Origin: Odiellus spinosus
Taxonomy: Eukaryota > Arthropoda > Arachnida > Opiliones > Phalangiidae
Direction: 5' to 3'
Assembly (NCBI GenBank): GCA_963920705.1
Contig: OY987227.1
Span: 5,381,143-5,445,142 of the forward strand
DNA length: 64,000 nucleotides
This document shows positions 11,219-21,221 of the stretch, in pieces; position 1 is the first letter of the stretch, and each line of letters starts with the position of its first letter. The notes below the pieces were generated by a model that was not told where the DNA came from, searched no databases, and was given only the letters and a program-made list of their open reading frames with translations. The position numbers and the translations under genes are program-made.

Positions 11219-11673
11219 TTTTATTTTCCACCAAGCGAATTATTTAAGTAACTAATTCATTTAAACACCAATCTCGATTCCAAATATCTTTATTCATTTC
11301 TCTGACTATGTCGTCCTTCTTTCGAGTTCCTTTTTGGAGTGGCAGAAAACAAACGCTTTCTCCTTTACATTTTCACTCTAACATGCTAACCATTACAATC
11401 ACCCGAACATCGGCTTCGGCTTCAACAAAGCCCCCGTCTTGCTCTCCGATCTTCGCTATCACCGCGTTCTTTCGCTCCATGGGGGTTAAAGTTCGTAAAT
11501 GCAGCTGAAGATACTATATGGCTATATAGCCCTCCACACAAGCCCCAAGGCCAACATATATATAACATTATTCGTCCCATACATACATAAGTAAACAACC
11601 CTATAAGTATAATGACCAGAACTGTACACCCACAAGTCGCATCTCCTTATAAGTATGAATCACCAGAAATGAC
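11219..11673 (-). repeat. LTR (5' LTR in element orientation)
   Basis: This is the second 455-bp LTR. On the - strand it contains ACTTATAAGG and TATATAGCC segments that could serve as TATA boxes. The apparent identity to the other LTR indicates a recent insertion. Confidence 0.85.
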
Positions 11674-11679
11674 TAGTCG

Positions 11680-12081
11680 AGGCAATTCGTTCGCTGTATT
11701 TTAGTCCCAATTTAGGTTGCGGATTTCCAAAACCAAAATCCTTAAAATGTATTTAGGTTTTAGCGCTAGAAAGTGATCTCTTTCAAGGGAATCATAAAAT
11801 AAAATTATAAGGTTTTCCTCGAAGAAAAATAACTACGAATAATTTAAAAGGCCTATCTTTTCTGAAATTTGCCCCCTTTAAAATCCTCATTTGACTTCTC
11901 AATTTGTTACGGTCAACGTCGTCTGGTAAGCTAGAAAACAAGGTGAGTACAAAGGGGCTTTAAAAAACGCAAATAGTCCTTATAAGATACTCATTCTTAT
12001 AAACCGGCGAGTATTTTTAACGATCTGTTGAAGTACGAGTCGTGACAATTTGGGATTAAAAAAAAGTGAACTCACATTATA

Positions 12082-12118
<37 letters not shown>

Positions 12119-12124
12119 CAATAC
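11680..12124. other. non-coding, ends in a poly-A tract
   Basis: This is the right-hand part of the disrupted foldback interior. A homopolymer A run lies at about 12086-12115. No gene is seen. Confidence 0.4.
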
Positions 12125-12390
12125 ACGTTTTCCCTGAAAAATAATTAAGCCAAATTTAATGTTAAGGGTCAATGGGAGAAAATCGCCTGTTATGTTTTTC
12201 TTAAATATTTGCGAGTGAATAAAATCAGTTGTTTTGAAATTAGACTCTAAATCCTGTCAGATTGCGATTATAATTAAATTTTACGTTTTAAAAGAAAATT
12301 TAACATATCTGTCCCTTCAGCCATCTGAAATCATAACAGATCTTTCTGGGTCTTTGTTCACAAAGACATTTTTGATATAATATAGCTTAG
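12125..12390. repeat. right arm of the ~250-bp inverted repeat pair
   Basis: It is the reverse complement of 7200-7475 with few mismatches. It ends in a TCTTTGTTCACAAAGACA block matching the 82-bp units on the left. Confidence 0.8.
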
Positions 12391-12796
12391 GGCTGGAGAA
12401 ATTAACTTTTATTGCCTTTAGTCTTGTTTACAGAAATTTTTTACAAATCGCGTTTTAAATAATCCAATAGGTTGCGTAAAGTCTATGTTTTTAAGTATAC
12501 AAAGAATAGATTTTGTGTATAATTGCCTTACAGTAAAAACTCTAAAATCATTATGTAAGAAGGCTAGATTAATAGCAATTAAATAATTTTTTTATCATAT
12601 ACAGAGTATTTTCTTTGTAAGATTTACAAATTATTCAATTAATTTAGTAAATATACCAGAGCGTAAGAGAGTATAGATTGAATAAGTGCAAAGTACACAG
12701 CTAGTTCGTTAAATTTGTCAGACCATTTCAGATTTTGATCTATAATACGTATTTAATTGATTGTACTCTTTACATGGTTACAAGGGTTCTTGGTGA
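12382..12796 (-). mobile_element. LINE fragment (RT C-terminal remnant)
   Basis: About 415 bp is repeated at 28206-28626 with roughly 95% identity by eye. Read on the - strand it contains YFALIQSILSYALVY and, after stops, a segment with FTVRQLYTKSIL and YNTRF. These resemble the region after the RT domain of LINE or retroposon polymerases (aliqSvlsYGi..W; h.Y.TR). Stops interrupt the frame, so it is dead. Confidence 0.5.
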
Positions 12797-13250
12797 GTTA
12801 ATAAATCCGAAGGAACTTCTCCTACATGAACAACCAAATCGTCACTACCCTATATAATCAGTACGTACGGCCGATTCTAGAATACTGCTCCCCCATCTGG
12901 CGCCCTCATCTAGTCAAAGACAAGATCACACTTGAGCAAATTCAGTTCGCTGCTTCCAAAACCCCCATGCGGCTCCGTTCTCTTTCGCGTCACGACCGCG
13001 TTAAAACTCTACAATGGCCCACACTCCAAACGCGATGGGACTTATGTGACCTCCTACTTTTATATCGGATCCTCAATGACCCACATCAACACTACATCGC
13101 CCCCGCTATCAACACCAATACTCGTGGTCATTCCAGAAAATTATTCGTGAGACGCGCTCGGCTAAATGTCGTTAAAAACTCTTTCTTCCTGCGAATCATC
13201 CCTAAATGGAACTCTCTCCAGTCTGACATTGTTGAGTCTTAATCAATCGC
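12797..13250 (+). pseudogene. LINE ORF2 fragment, post-RT region
   Basis: An open frame of 138 codons (12826-13242) includes YVRPILEYCSPIWRPHL and LEQIQFAASK, then WPTLQTRWDLCDLLLLYRIL and a WNSL near the end. This is the typical LINE arrangement after the RT palm and thumb (vrpiLEYcs.vW.P, iE..Q, L..RR...DL...ykil). Endonuclease and RT catalytic parts are absent, so it is a 5'-truncated fragment. It starts exactly where the - strand LINE repeat ends. Confidence 0.75.
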
Positions 13251-13974
13251 ATCATTAAATCAAAATTTTCCAAATTTTTCATGGACAATCAATTAACATA
13301 ACGTGACATGCGGTGTATCCGGAGCTGTTAATGATTTACCTGCATCCCTAGCTCCTTTCCAAACCAGAAAAAGAAAAGAAAAAGAAAGTTCAAATAAAAG
13401 TTGCATGCCTCACTTGGTAAAATTATATCTTCGGATTAATTATAAAATAGATAAATTTACGCGAAGGAAGTATAAGGAACCCCACAAATTACTTCGTATT
13501 ACACTCGATTCTCAACCTTGGCTTTTAAATTATTCAAATTCAATATAGTAAATAGCCACGAAAAAACTAATATCCGCACCAAAAAAATATAACACGAATA
13601 TGGAATTCATATAAAAACTTACCAGTTTGAAATTCTACGATGAATCCTGTTTATTATATCCAAAATAACGTATAGGTCAGGAATGTTCACACTTGGCGCG
13701 ATTCGGAAAAAAATACACGCGCAAAATGCGAAAAAGGTCTACGTTGAATGCTGTATGAGGTTTTAAATATCCAAAATAACGCGTAGGTCAGGAGTATTCA
13801 CACTTCGCGCGATTCGGAGAAAAAATACACGCAAAGAACGCGAATATTTCACAAACGCGTATCAACTCATTCGTTGGGCCTTTGAAGGTACTAGAGCTCG
13901 CTGGTAGCCTTTGCCCTACTTTTAAATCAGTATAGGGGTTGAATGCTTTTACGCAAATATTCCTTCACGCGCGT
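13251..13974. other. non-coding with a ~115-bp tandem duplication
   Basis: Two direct copies (about 13638-13750 and 13751-13865) share ATCCAAAATAACG, TAGGTCAGGA and CGCGATTCGGA. The open frame at 13303-13548 is not recognised. Confidence 0.55.
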
Positions 13975-14697
13975 CAAGAATAGATTTAACCACTGCCTTC
14001 TGTAATACTAGGCCACGAAATGCCAACTACAACTTTTTTTTTCTTGACATTTTTAATTTGCAATTTGTCCGAGATAGATGTCACTTTCCTGATGTGTGAA
14101 TAGCCAATCGCGAGTCTCGCGTCGCCAAGAGCCAATTAGATAAGGCTCTATCGAAGTAAGATCGTAGAACCCCTAGCGACATCTCGGTGATAACGTAGAG
14201 ATATTGATTTAAATTTACGATTTGATTTAGAACAGGCTTTTAATGTAAATATTTAAAAATCACTGTTTAATTATTTAAATTAAATCCTAATTAATTTATT
14301 CTCCATTATTAATCAAAAATTGGTATCTATTTTTAGTTTTCGGCCTACATTTGAATTTCCCGCTTTTTTTTAACCTCAAGAAAGCGACGTTTAACGATAT
14401 TTTTGAAATCGGTAACGCCACCCCCTTGCTTTTCTTACGGATAGGCATAGTATTAAAGAAGGCAGTGATTTAACACAAGAATATGGAAGAGCTATACCTT
14501 TGTCTGCGCGCAAGTCATGATCGGGCGGAGCCTATGCCGGTCTTACGCCGTGCCTCATGTCACGTGCACAGGAAGCGGTTATCGATTTTCAACGATAAGT
14601 GCCGGGGGGGGGGGGTATCAGGCTGCAACGATAGGCGCTGGTGGCAGAGCTCGCTGACTGTCGCGGACCTCGAAAGCTCAGGATAAATCTATTCTTG
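13975..14697. mobile_element. TIR element, ~723 bp, 6-bp TSD
   Basis: The left end CAAGAATAGATTTA.CC and right end GG.TAAATCTATTCTTG are inverted repeats. GCGCGT flanks both sides (13969-13974 and 14698-14703). A second inverted match lies inside (the CACTGCCTTC region near 13990 against GAAGGCAGTG near 14460), suggesting a rearranged or composite copy. A G-homopolymer lies at 14605-14615. No transposase is visible. Confidence 0.65.
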
Positions 14698-14703
14698 GCG
14701 CGT

Positions 14704-15900
14704 TTGAGATTGCTCCATCGGCGTCGGGGTCCTAGGCCTAGTGAATTCCGAAGAACTACGTTCTATGGTTTACTCTTCTCATTTAAAGGGACTTAAACAG
14801 CTTCATTTCGGTGATTCGGCGCTTCGCGTGTGCTTATTTTAGCACGAAGTTCCATGAAATTTATATAACCAACGGTCGTACTGTAAGGTTTACTAACAGA
14901 AGTTGAAATTGAATCGATAGGGAATACACCATTTAGCCATTACTTGGGGCGCCATAGCGGCATAGGGCGAACTTTCACTTGGTGAAAATGGCAGGGAAAA
15001 AACCTGCATGGGGTAATACGCGGGATACTAAGCGCGCCTCACCAAGTGAACGTTTTTTTTTTCGCCACTAGTAAGGGTTTCGAGCGCGGGCATGCGCACA
15101 GTGGAAGAGCAAAGTGGTGTAATCAAATTATAAAGTGTAAAGTCTGAAACAGATTTCTATTGCTCTATGATTAACAACAGTAATAGGATAATGACAGTTT
15201 AAAAGGGCGGGGGTCCAAATCCTCATAGCAATAACACAGGGATCTGGACACCACGGCTTTTACACGGGCAGTTTATGCCGCGGGACGGGCGCTCCAGCAC
15301 CGACGGCAATATTGGATTTTCCGTCGAATTCCAAGGGTAGGGCGGACGCGTTTCCTACCGGCTATGTACGTCGTCGGGACGGGAGACGAATTTTGTAGGT
15401 TGATTTCGGGCTAATCATGGGGGTCTATGGGAAGATTTCATCACGGGGTTCGCGCGGCATCGAGCACGGGTAGACTTAAATTCATCCTTCGATTTTTATC
15501 TTATATTTTAACGCGAGGGACTATGAGATTGGGGGCTTATCATTTAACGCGAGGGTCTATGAGAAGCCCGTACTCGTGGTGATAGTAAGAGTTTATCGGA
15601 ATAAATATTAGGGTGGAACAATTGGCTTCCCAAGGCTTTAATATTGTCTCCCGGTATTGAGAGTGGTAAACACGGACCCAAATTTTACGATTCTCAAAAC
15701 TTTATCACCTCGAAATATATAGTTTTATTTACATATACTTTCATTCAATTCTCTCTATGTTATCGTAAAGAAAAGACCGGCGAACTTTTAAAGATAAGCG
15801 TACTTCATGTCTAAATAAAATGAATTTCATTATTGAAAAAAAGGGTGTAACATATGGAATAGGTTTTCCTAAAAACGGTATGAGTGGTAAATTTTCACAG
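14704..15900. other. non-coding; small inverted repeat
   Basis: Within 14965-15055, TTCACTTGGTGA pairs with TCACCAAGTGAA about 75 bp apart, a possible small MITE. Two direct copies of TTAACGCGAGGG.CTATGAGA lie near 15510 and 15553. No gene is recognised. Confidence 0.4.
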
Positions 15901-15923
15901 TTGATTTAAAGTGTTCGAGCGGT

Positions 15924-15965
15924 AGTATAAAAGGAGGCGGAGTATCTTCCTAATAAGCAGTCGAA
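15924..15965 (+). promoter_or_regulatory. TATA box plus initiator of the first cassette gene
   Basis: TATAAAAG at 15926-15933 is followed by the initiator-like CAGTCG with its A at 15959, a spacing of 33 nt. This is a standard arthropod RNA polymerase II core promoter layout. Confidence 0.65.
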
Positions 15966-16030
15966 GGAAAAGACCGACCGATATTCACTCGCCGTTTCAG
16001 AGCGTCGCAATTTTGTTTTATAAAAACATC

Positions 16031-16510
16031 ATGGTTATCCCAAGTCTAAAGAGATGTGTTTTAGAAGCTAGTTTTCTAAGGGCTAATAACGAATACGTTA
16101 TAAAAGAATTAGCGTACTATATAGTCGAAACGGGCGAAAGTGGTGCGTTCGTCTTCAAGCCTCCGTTCCCATATAGTGAACTTAGCTTCAAGGACCAGCA
16201 ATTAAATGGTTGGGTTTCCCGGAATATTTGCGCTCTCAGTTGGGATGACGGAGAATACGAATTCAAGGATTTCGCCAACATTATAAGTGGCTTATCGGGG
16301 AAAGCGAATATTTTCTGGACGAAAGGCCTAGAGAAGTCAATCTTTCTCTCGAAATCTCTCGGTGACACCGTGGGAAACGTCGAGTCTCTCGGTTGCCCCA
16401 AATTAAGTGGCTCTTCAAATGAACCGTCGAACTGTATTTACCATAGAAATACACGATATTGTTGTCTTTCTAAAGCTTTCAAATTAAATGTATGGTTGAA
16501 AAACAATTGA
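16031..16510 (+). CDS. 159-aa protein of a small family, possibly virus- or element-derived
   Basis: I chose the ATG at 16031 because the frame upstream has no other ATG. The protein has an N-terminal KELAYY segment, then FVFKPPFPYS, LSWDDGEYEF, a WTKGLEKSIFL stretch and a C-terminal C.YHRNTRYCCLS segment. I recall small multicopy proteins in arthropod genomes with the same order (KEla, FkPPfp, W..G, vKG.eK, C..H....C). Their function is not known to me; an RNase H-like fold is only a thought. The gene has its own TATA+initiator upstream and AATAAA at 16521-16526, and the next gene's TATA box follows 50 bp later. It is intact and intronless. Confidence 0.6.
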   Translation: MVIPSLKRCVLEASFLRANNEYVIKELAYYIVETGESGAFVFKPPFPYSELSFKDQQLNGWVSRNICALSWDDGEYEFKDFANIISGLSGKANIFWTKGLEKSIFLSKSLGDTVGNVESLGCPKLSGSSNEPSNCIYHRNTRYCCLSKAFKLNVWLKNN

Positions 16511-16520
16511 AGTGTTTCGA

Positions 16521-16526
16521 AATAAA
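16521..16526 (+). terminator. poly(A) signal AATAAA
   Basis: It lies 11 nt after the stop codon of the 159-aa gene. Confidence 0.55.
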
Positions 16527-16571
16527 AATCTAACTCAATCCTGTCTATTTTATTACGTAGGCTAAGAATTT

Positions 16572-16612
16572 AGTATAAATAGCACTGTAAATTTAAGAAA
16601 AAGTATCAGTCT
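16572..16612 (+). promoter_or_regulatory. TATA box plus TCAGT initiator of the second cassette gene
   Basis: TATAAATA at 16574-16581 and TCAGT at 16606-16610 are spaced 34 nt from the T of TATA to the A of the initiator. TCAGT is the arthropod Inr consensus. Confidence 0.7.
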
Positions 16613-16666
16613 AACTCGACCAGTCCGGAAGTATCACTATACTAGGTATAACTACGGTATAAAACC

Positions 16667-17367
16667 ATGGAATCCAAGACCGCTCCCACCGTCTGTACGA
16701 TAATCTACACGGCGACGTTAGGGCTCATAGTTCCAAATTTTCAACTGACATTTAAACTTTTCGAAATAATTGTCCGGAAATACCACCAATCCTGGCATAA
16801 TGGAATTATTACCCTCGAGACTACCAACCAAATCAGGGTAAATCTGCCGTACCACCCCAATTTAGAAAACATCCGAAGCAATGGACTGAAAAAGAGCCGC
16901 GAGCTTATTACCGTAAGATAACTTTTCGAAACTATGTTGTTTTATTTTTATTTGTATCTAATGTTTCCTCTCTTAAGGTGGAGAAACTCTGTTTGCCGGT
17001 AGACGGGGAGACTGAAATGGCGTATATCCTCGACTTCTTGGGGTTCGAAGTTATCCCACCGTTACCAGCTGTTGATCTCCCGGTATCGGAGGCTTCGCTT
17101 CAACCGGTCATTTCATCGTCTGATGTACCCTCATTCCAACCCATTCCAGACACTGCAACGCCCATGGCCGTCTCGCCCCTACCATCTATCCCCACGCACA
17201 TTTGGGATACCTTAATCGAACCGACCGTAGTGTCCGAATTAAGTTCTGCCAACCCGAGAAAAAGGTCACAGACTACGGCGGAAGCTAAAAAGAAAACCAA
17301 GAAGATGAAGCCCGTCGACCTAGATGATATTATGGCCCAAATATTGGCCGATCCCGACGACGATTAA
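16667..17367 (+). CDS. unrecognised 212-aa protein with one 65-bp intron
   Basis: The start ATG (ACCATGG context) opens an 82-codon exon ending at 16912. GTAAGA at 16913 and a pyrimidine-rich TTTCCTCTCTTAAG ending at 16977 define a 65-bp intron. The second exon, 16978-17367, joins in phase 0 and adds 129 codons before TAA. Exon 1 has a hydrophobic N-terminal stretch (residues about 9-30) that could be a signal anchor or a buried helix. Exon 2 holds a proline/serine-rich middle and a basic KKKTKKMKP segment that looks like a nuclear localisation signal, followed by an acidic end (DPDDD). I recognise no family. AATAAA lies at 17392-17397. Confidence 0.6.
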
Positions 17368-17391
17368 ATATATTTGTAAAATGTAAATGAA

Positions 17392-17397
17392 AATAAA
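17392..17397 (+). terminator. poly(A) signal AATAAA
   Basis: It lies 25 nt after the stop codon of the second cassette gene. Confidence 0.5.
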
Positions 17398-17589
17398 AAT
17401 TATTTTAAAAATACGTTCAACCTCCCTTTATCATTTCTTAAGCATATATTCGAAAAATAGACAAAAAGGGATCTCAAGTGGTTTGATGAGTTTTGCCGGA
17501 GCCGGGAAATAAAGCCCGAAATATTCTTAAATATTTCATTCCAAGTTTCAACTCTGTAAACGTGGTGATTTATTTTAAATTATTAAAAA

Positions 17590-18538
17590 ATGTTTCCGTG
17601 TTGCACTTGCGATAAGCGGTATATGAGTAAAAACGCGTTGTCGAAACACGTTCGTGAAAAGCATAGCGATATAAAATATTCGTGTAGCGTTTGCGGTAAG
17701 GATTTTGAGAGGAAAAACGCGCTGTCAAGACATGTCCGTGAGCAGCACGGTGATGTCAAATATTCGTGCGTTACGTGCGGGAAAAGTTTCGCGCGTAAAG
17801 CTCGTCTTGACCGTCATTCTCAGATACATACCCTGGATTCGGTACCTCAAAACTCTCCCGTCTCTACTCCCCCCGATGATTCCTCGTCAGAGGAAGAACC
17901 CACCGCTGATAATATTTTCTCCGACAATGTCGAGGAGATGGTAGCTCTGGGGGACGCCGTCTTAAGCGCTAGATACACCCCCTCCGAAATTCAAACCGAC
18001 TTCGAACTCTTTATTACACCTCTGATCCTTAGTTTAATTAAATATTTGAGCGATAAATTATTTAAACGTAAAGGGATAATGTGTCCGATATACCAAAGTC
18101 TTGGACGATGGTACAGAGGTCGAACATATCCCCTACATCCGAAGTACCACTCAGACGACTCTATTAGTGGACAGGTTTAGAGATCAGCTAGGCGAGTGCA
18201 TCCAACAAATTACGACTCAGATGGAGGAATTCCAAGAATTGGGGAGTAATTGGGTTATCGATAGGATTTTATTATACAAAAACGTTGTTTTGCTTCGCAC
18301 TTCAAAAAAGTGCATTTATAGGTATATAAGCTTAACAAGCCAGTTTAAGCAAATGCAACAGAGGCTTATTGAACTGAAAAGACCCTGTAAACCTCGGTTA
18401 AAGCTGACTAAACCGGCTAATTACGCCTCTTCTAAAGAGGATATAACCCAAACTAACCTAACCTATCCAAACGTAAGCCAGCCCAAACTTAATAAATATA
18501 GTAGCGTAAAGCCGAACTATTTGTCTAACCTAACCTAA
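17590..18538 (+). pseudogene. C2H2 zinc-finger protein with frame break; possibly Polinton/virus-like family
   Basis: The ATG at 17590 opens three CX2C..HX3-4H fingers (residues about 4-26, 33-55 and 62-82), then an acidic linker with SSSEEE. From about 18100 the plausible continuation is in the +1 frame, with IPYIRST, a helical QLGECIQQITTQMEEF and the motif GSNW. I recall arthropod proteins, often near virus- or Maverick-like DNA, with C2H2 fingers followed by such a YiRS..GSgW domain. The +1 frame has a TAA near 18080, so the shift must fall between about 18083 and 18100; an indel is more likely than a 30-nt intron. The C-terminal family part is missing because the frame runs into degenerate CCTAA repeats (18450-18545) that supply the stop. 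Confidence 0.5.
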
Positions 18539-18600
18539 CCCAACCTAAAAAAATCTAATATAGCTCAACCTTACCAAAACTTAACCCAGCTGAAACTTAA
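18450..18600. repeat. degenerate interstitial telomeric tract (CCTAA)
   Basis: ACTAACCTAACCTA at about 18451-18465 and CTAACCTAACCTAACCCAACCTAA at about 18524-18547 are CCTAA units. Decayed CYYAA-like sequence continues to 18600 (TCAACCTTACC, CTTAACCC). Confidence 0.75.
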
Positions 18601-18912
18601 AGGAATGGTTCACCCATAAAGTTTTTTTGCCTCTAAGGGTCAATAGCACTCTTGGCAACAGAAATTTATAACTCAAAATTAATTTTTAATAATAATAATA
18701 ATTTTATAGTTAAAAATAAATTTAGTATGGACGTGGCCCTTTTACCCCTAATTCTAAACTTCTCTGTCGTGCTTGGCCAGGCTAGCAATCTGATAGGCCA
18801 ATAGAAATAACTTATAAACCAATGAAATGAGACTCCGAGGGGAGAGAGTCTGAGACAGTAAAGTCTAGAATCCTTCGTTTTTTAATCGGTGTTGTTTTAA
18901 AGAAAGTTCAAA

Positions 18913-19103
18913 ATGCCAAGTTGTATTATAAAAGAATGCAAAAATTTTAGTTCTCGGTTTGGACTAAGTTTTTATACGGTTCCTGATCATTTAAAGTACC
19001 CCGAACTCGCGTCAAAATGGCTAAAATATGCTAAAGAAACAGTGAAAGCCGCGTATTATACTAAGCCTTTGCCTACGAAGAAGTTGGATTACAGAGTTTG
19101 TCA
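18913..19103 (+). pseudogene. THAP domain, first exon
   Basis: From ATG 18913 the protein starts MPSCIIKECKN and continues with a SFYTVP segment, a W at about residue 36, and VCQ at the end. This is the C2CH THAP zinc-binding order (C.4C, FH.P, W, then C..HF). The final HF is missing because the genomic sequence reads VCQVQF. A donor-like CAG/GTGCAA sits exactly there, so either an intron begins or an internal deletion joined foreign sequence. THAP domains bind DNA and serve as the site-specific part of several transposases. Confidence 0.65.
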
Positions 19104-19247
19104 GGTGCAATTTTCTTTCATCTGGTCTATGTCAATTAAATTTTCGATACCGTCATTATTATTCCGCTCTTCCTGTAGTCTATCTCTAATTAAAAGTTCT
19201 TCTTCCGTGTACACTGGTTCAACTTCAAACGGATCTATTCGCGGCAT
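19101..19247 (-). CDS. 48-aa acidic frame reading inward from the right end
   Basis: It starts MPRIDPFEVEPVYTEEE and is strongly acidic, with a likely helix RDRLQEERNNN. It ends where the THAP exon ends on the other strand. I recognise no family. Because the two frames converge on one point, I infer that they are first exons of two genes of a larger transposon whose middle is deleted. Confidence 0.4.
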   Translation of the reverse strand: MPRIDPFEVEPVYTEEELLIRDRLQEERNNNDGIENLIDIDQMKENCT

Positions 19248-19672
19248 GACGATACTCTCCGAGAGTCCGAATCGCCGACGGAGTTAGGCCTAGGCTACGG
19301 CTTACCGGGGTTAGATGCTCCTTCAGTCGGCGTCCCGTTCGTTAGACTGGCGAGCACTGCCGTTATAACCTGTCGTCGATTTAACGTTCAAGCGCGTAGT
19401 AGTCAACTTTACCATTGAGTAAAAGCTGAGCCAAGTTACTTTGGCCAATCAGATTATTGCCGAAATAAAAACCTTGAAGTGACGTATCGAATGCGCTCTT
19501 GCTTTACAGGAAAGCTTCATACGGGCGCCTATGTGCCCTCAATGTAATTTGTTTTAATTGTTTATTTAAAAATAAACTTAATTTTAAATTTTTTTAACAC
19601 TTGAAAAATTAGTTTTGAGTTTAACTAAAGGGTTTGCAGCAAAAATATTTTAACACCGCACCATTCCTTTAA

Positions 19673-21221
19673 TATATTGGCAACAACCGAAACATTTGTC
19701 GAACGCGGAATTCTGTCCAGTGGGACCGTCTATCCAATGGGATTCTGCTCAATGGGATATTTCGTCCAATTAAAGCGAGTGTCTGCTCGATTTAGTTACG
19801 ATTTCAACCGCTAGATGTAGTAATTTTTTTGTAAATTTGAAAAATATTTGAAAAATGGACCTTTTCATCTAAGTCCCATGATTGGATAAAATGTGTCACG
19901 TGTGTACAAAAACTTAGACTGGGGCTTCAATTGGACATACAACGTAATGAAAAGGGTAGCCTGCTAACGCGTCTCGCTAAACAGTCCATTTTCTCTCGCG
20001 TCTGTCTTGGTAGCTCAGCTGTACCGGCTGTTTCTCTCTTTCCGTTTTAAGTTCTACTTTTGAAATCGGTCTGGCAGCGGCGCTCTTATTACGCGGCTAC
20101 GATACCACGAATGAAATTCGAATTGTTTGTAAGTTTCTAAGTTATGTTTAAACTATAAATTAACAATATAAATACTAATCAAAAACATTTTTCAGAATCT
20201 TTTGAATGAATGGTTGTCACAGGTCAGGATTATTAAAATGTAGGCCATGTTCTAAAAACTTGAAACTTGGACGGTAGGGGCCTTAGCCGGCTTCCGCCTC
20301 CGAGTTTCCGCGCGGCCGCGGCAGCCTTCGCCGGAGTTTGGTTTACGTAGGCCTAGGCTGATTAGCGTGAAAATCAAAATGTTTTTACTTATTTCAAGTA
20401 ATTTTAAGTATTTTAATGTTTATTTAAATATAATTTAATTAATTATACTGCTAATTTATTCCCATAGAGTCTTTGGCGGGTGCCAGGATTTCTTCAAAGT
20501 TCAAAAATTTGTTTGGCTTATAAATTGTTTTGGAAAATTTTGAAATTTTGACCATAGAGTTCCTGAATCTCTACTATCTTTCTCCGAATTTTATTAAAAG
20601 TGGCTAGGCATAGTAATAAAGGTATGTAATCTTAAGATATAAACAAATTATAATATTACAGAATTCGCCTTTATAAATAAAGATTGTCATGTGCACGAAA
20701 ATAAATTTGGCCAATAAAATTGGTAATAATTCATTTCGAATTACAAGAACAGTTATTGCTGTTCATTTAAGATTTTGAAGGAGTAATCTCACAAAATAGG
20801 TGTCTTCATATTTTTTGTTAACACGGTCCAATTACGTAATCAAATGATTTAGAATGTTGTTTTTAAAAAGAGTACATAAAAAATTAACTAAAGTAAAAAA
20901 TTATTTCCCGCATTAGCAACAACGATAAAAAGCCAAATTTCTCCTCAAGGCTCGACAGTTATTATGTATTTTCTTATAAAGTTTTAATTATTTTGCCAAT
21001 TTGAGAGTAAAAAAGAACTGTTTACCACCAAACTATTCTGTAAAAGCTCTAAGTTCAAAAACCACTAACTAACCAAAAGAGCAAATTAATTGCTTATTTT
21101 TAATGTTTATTCGTCATTAACTTAATTATTGGTTTGAAAATCAATCTGGAATATTGCTATAAAATTCAAAACTGAAAGATTCATTAGCAGGCCTTTATAC
21201 TCTAAAATTAAAGTGATACTG
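19673..21221. other. non-coding
   Basis: No gene is recognised. A GC-rich segment lies near 20270-20350 in otherwise AT-rich sequence. Confidence 0.4.

Larger units (their letters stand above)
7920..11673 (-). mobile_element. non-autonomous LTR retrotransposon, 3.75 kb
   Basis: Two 455-bp direct repeats (7920-8374 and 11219-11673), identical by eye, flank a 2.84-kb interior. Outside, TAGTCG is duplicated at 7914-7919 and 11674-11679. Immediately inside the right repeat, on the - strand, TGGTGCCGAAACCCGGGA (11218 leftwards) looks like a tRNA primer-binding site. A G-rich tract (GGCGGGGGAAT on the - strand, about 8375-8386) precedes the other LTR as the polypurine tract. The element therefore reads on the - strand. 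No gag, protease, RT or integrase frame is visible inside; tandem repeats occupy much of it. It must be mobilised by an autonomous partner. Confidence 0.85.
18601..19668. mobile_element. THAP-bearing DNA transposon remnant, TTAA TSD (Kolobok-like)
   Basis: TTAA flanks both sides (18597-18600 and 19669-19672). The ends are inverted repeats AGGAATGGT(T/G)C, with weaker similarity further in. A THAP-domain exon reads inward from the left and a second short frame reads inward from the right. TTAA targets with a THAP domain fit the Kolobok superfamily as I know it; piggyBac also uses TTAA but lacks a THAP domain. At 1,068 bp it lacks a DDE catalytic domain, so it is an internal-deletion derivative. 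Confidence 0.65.
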
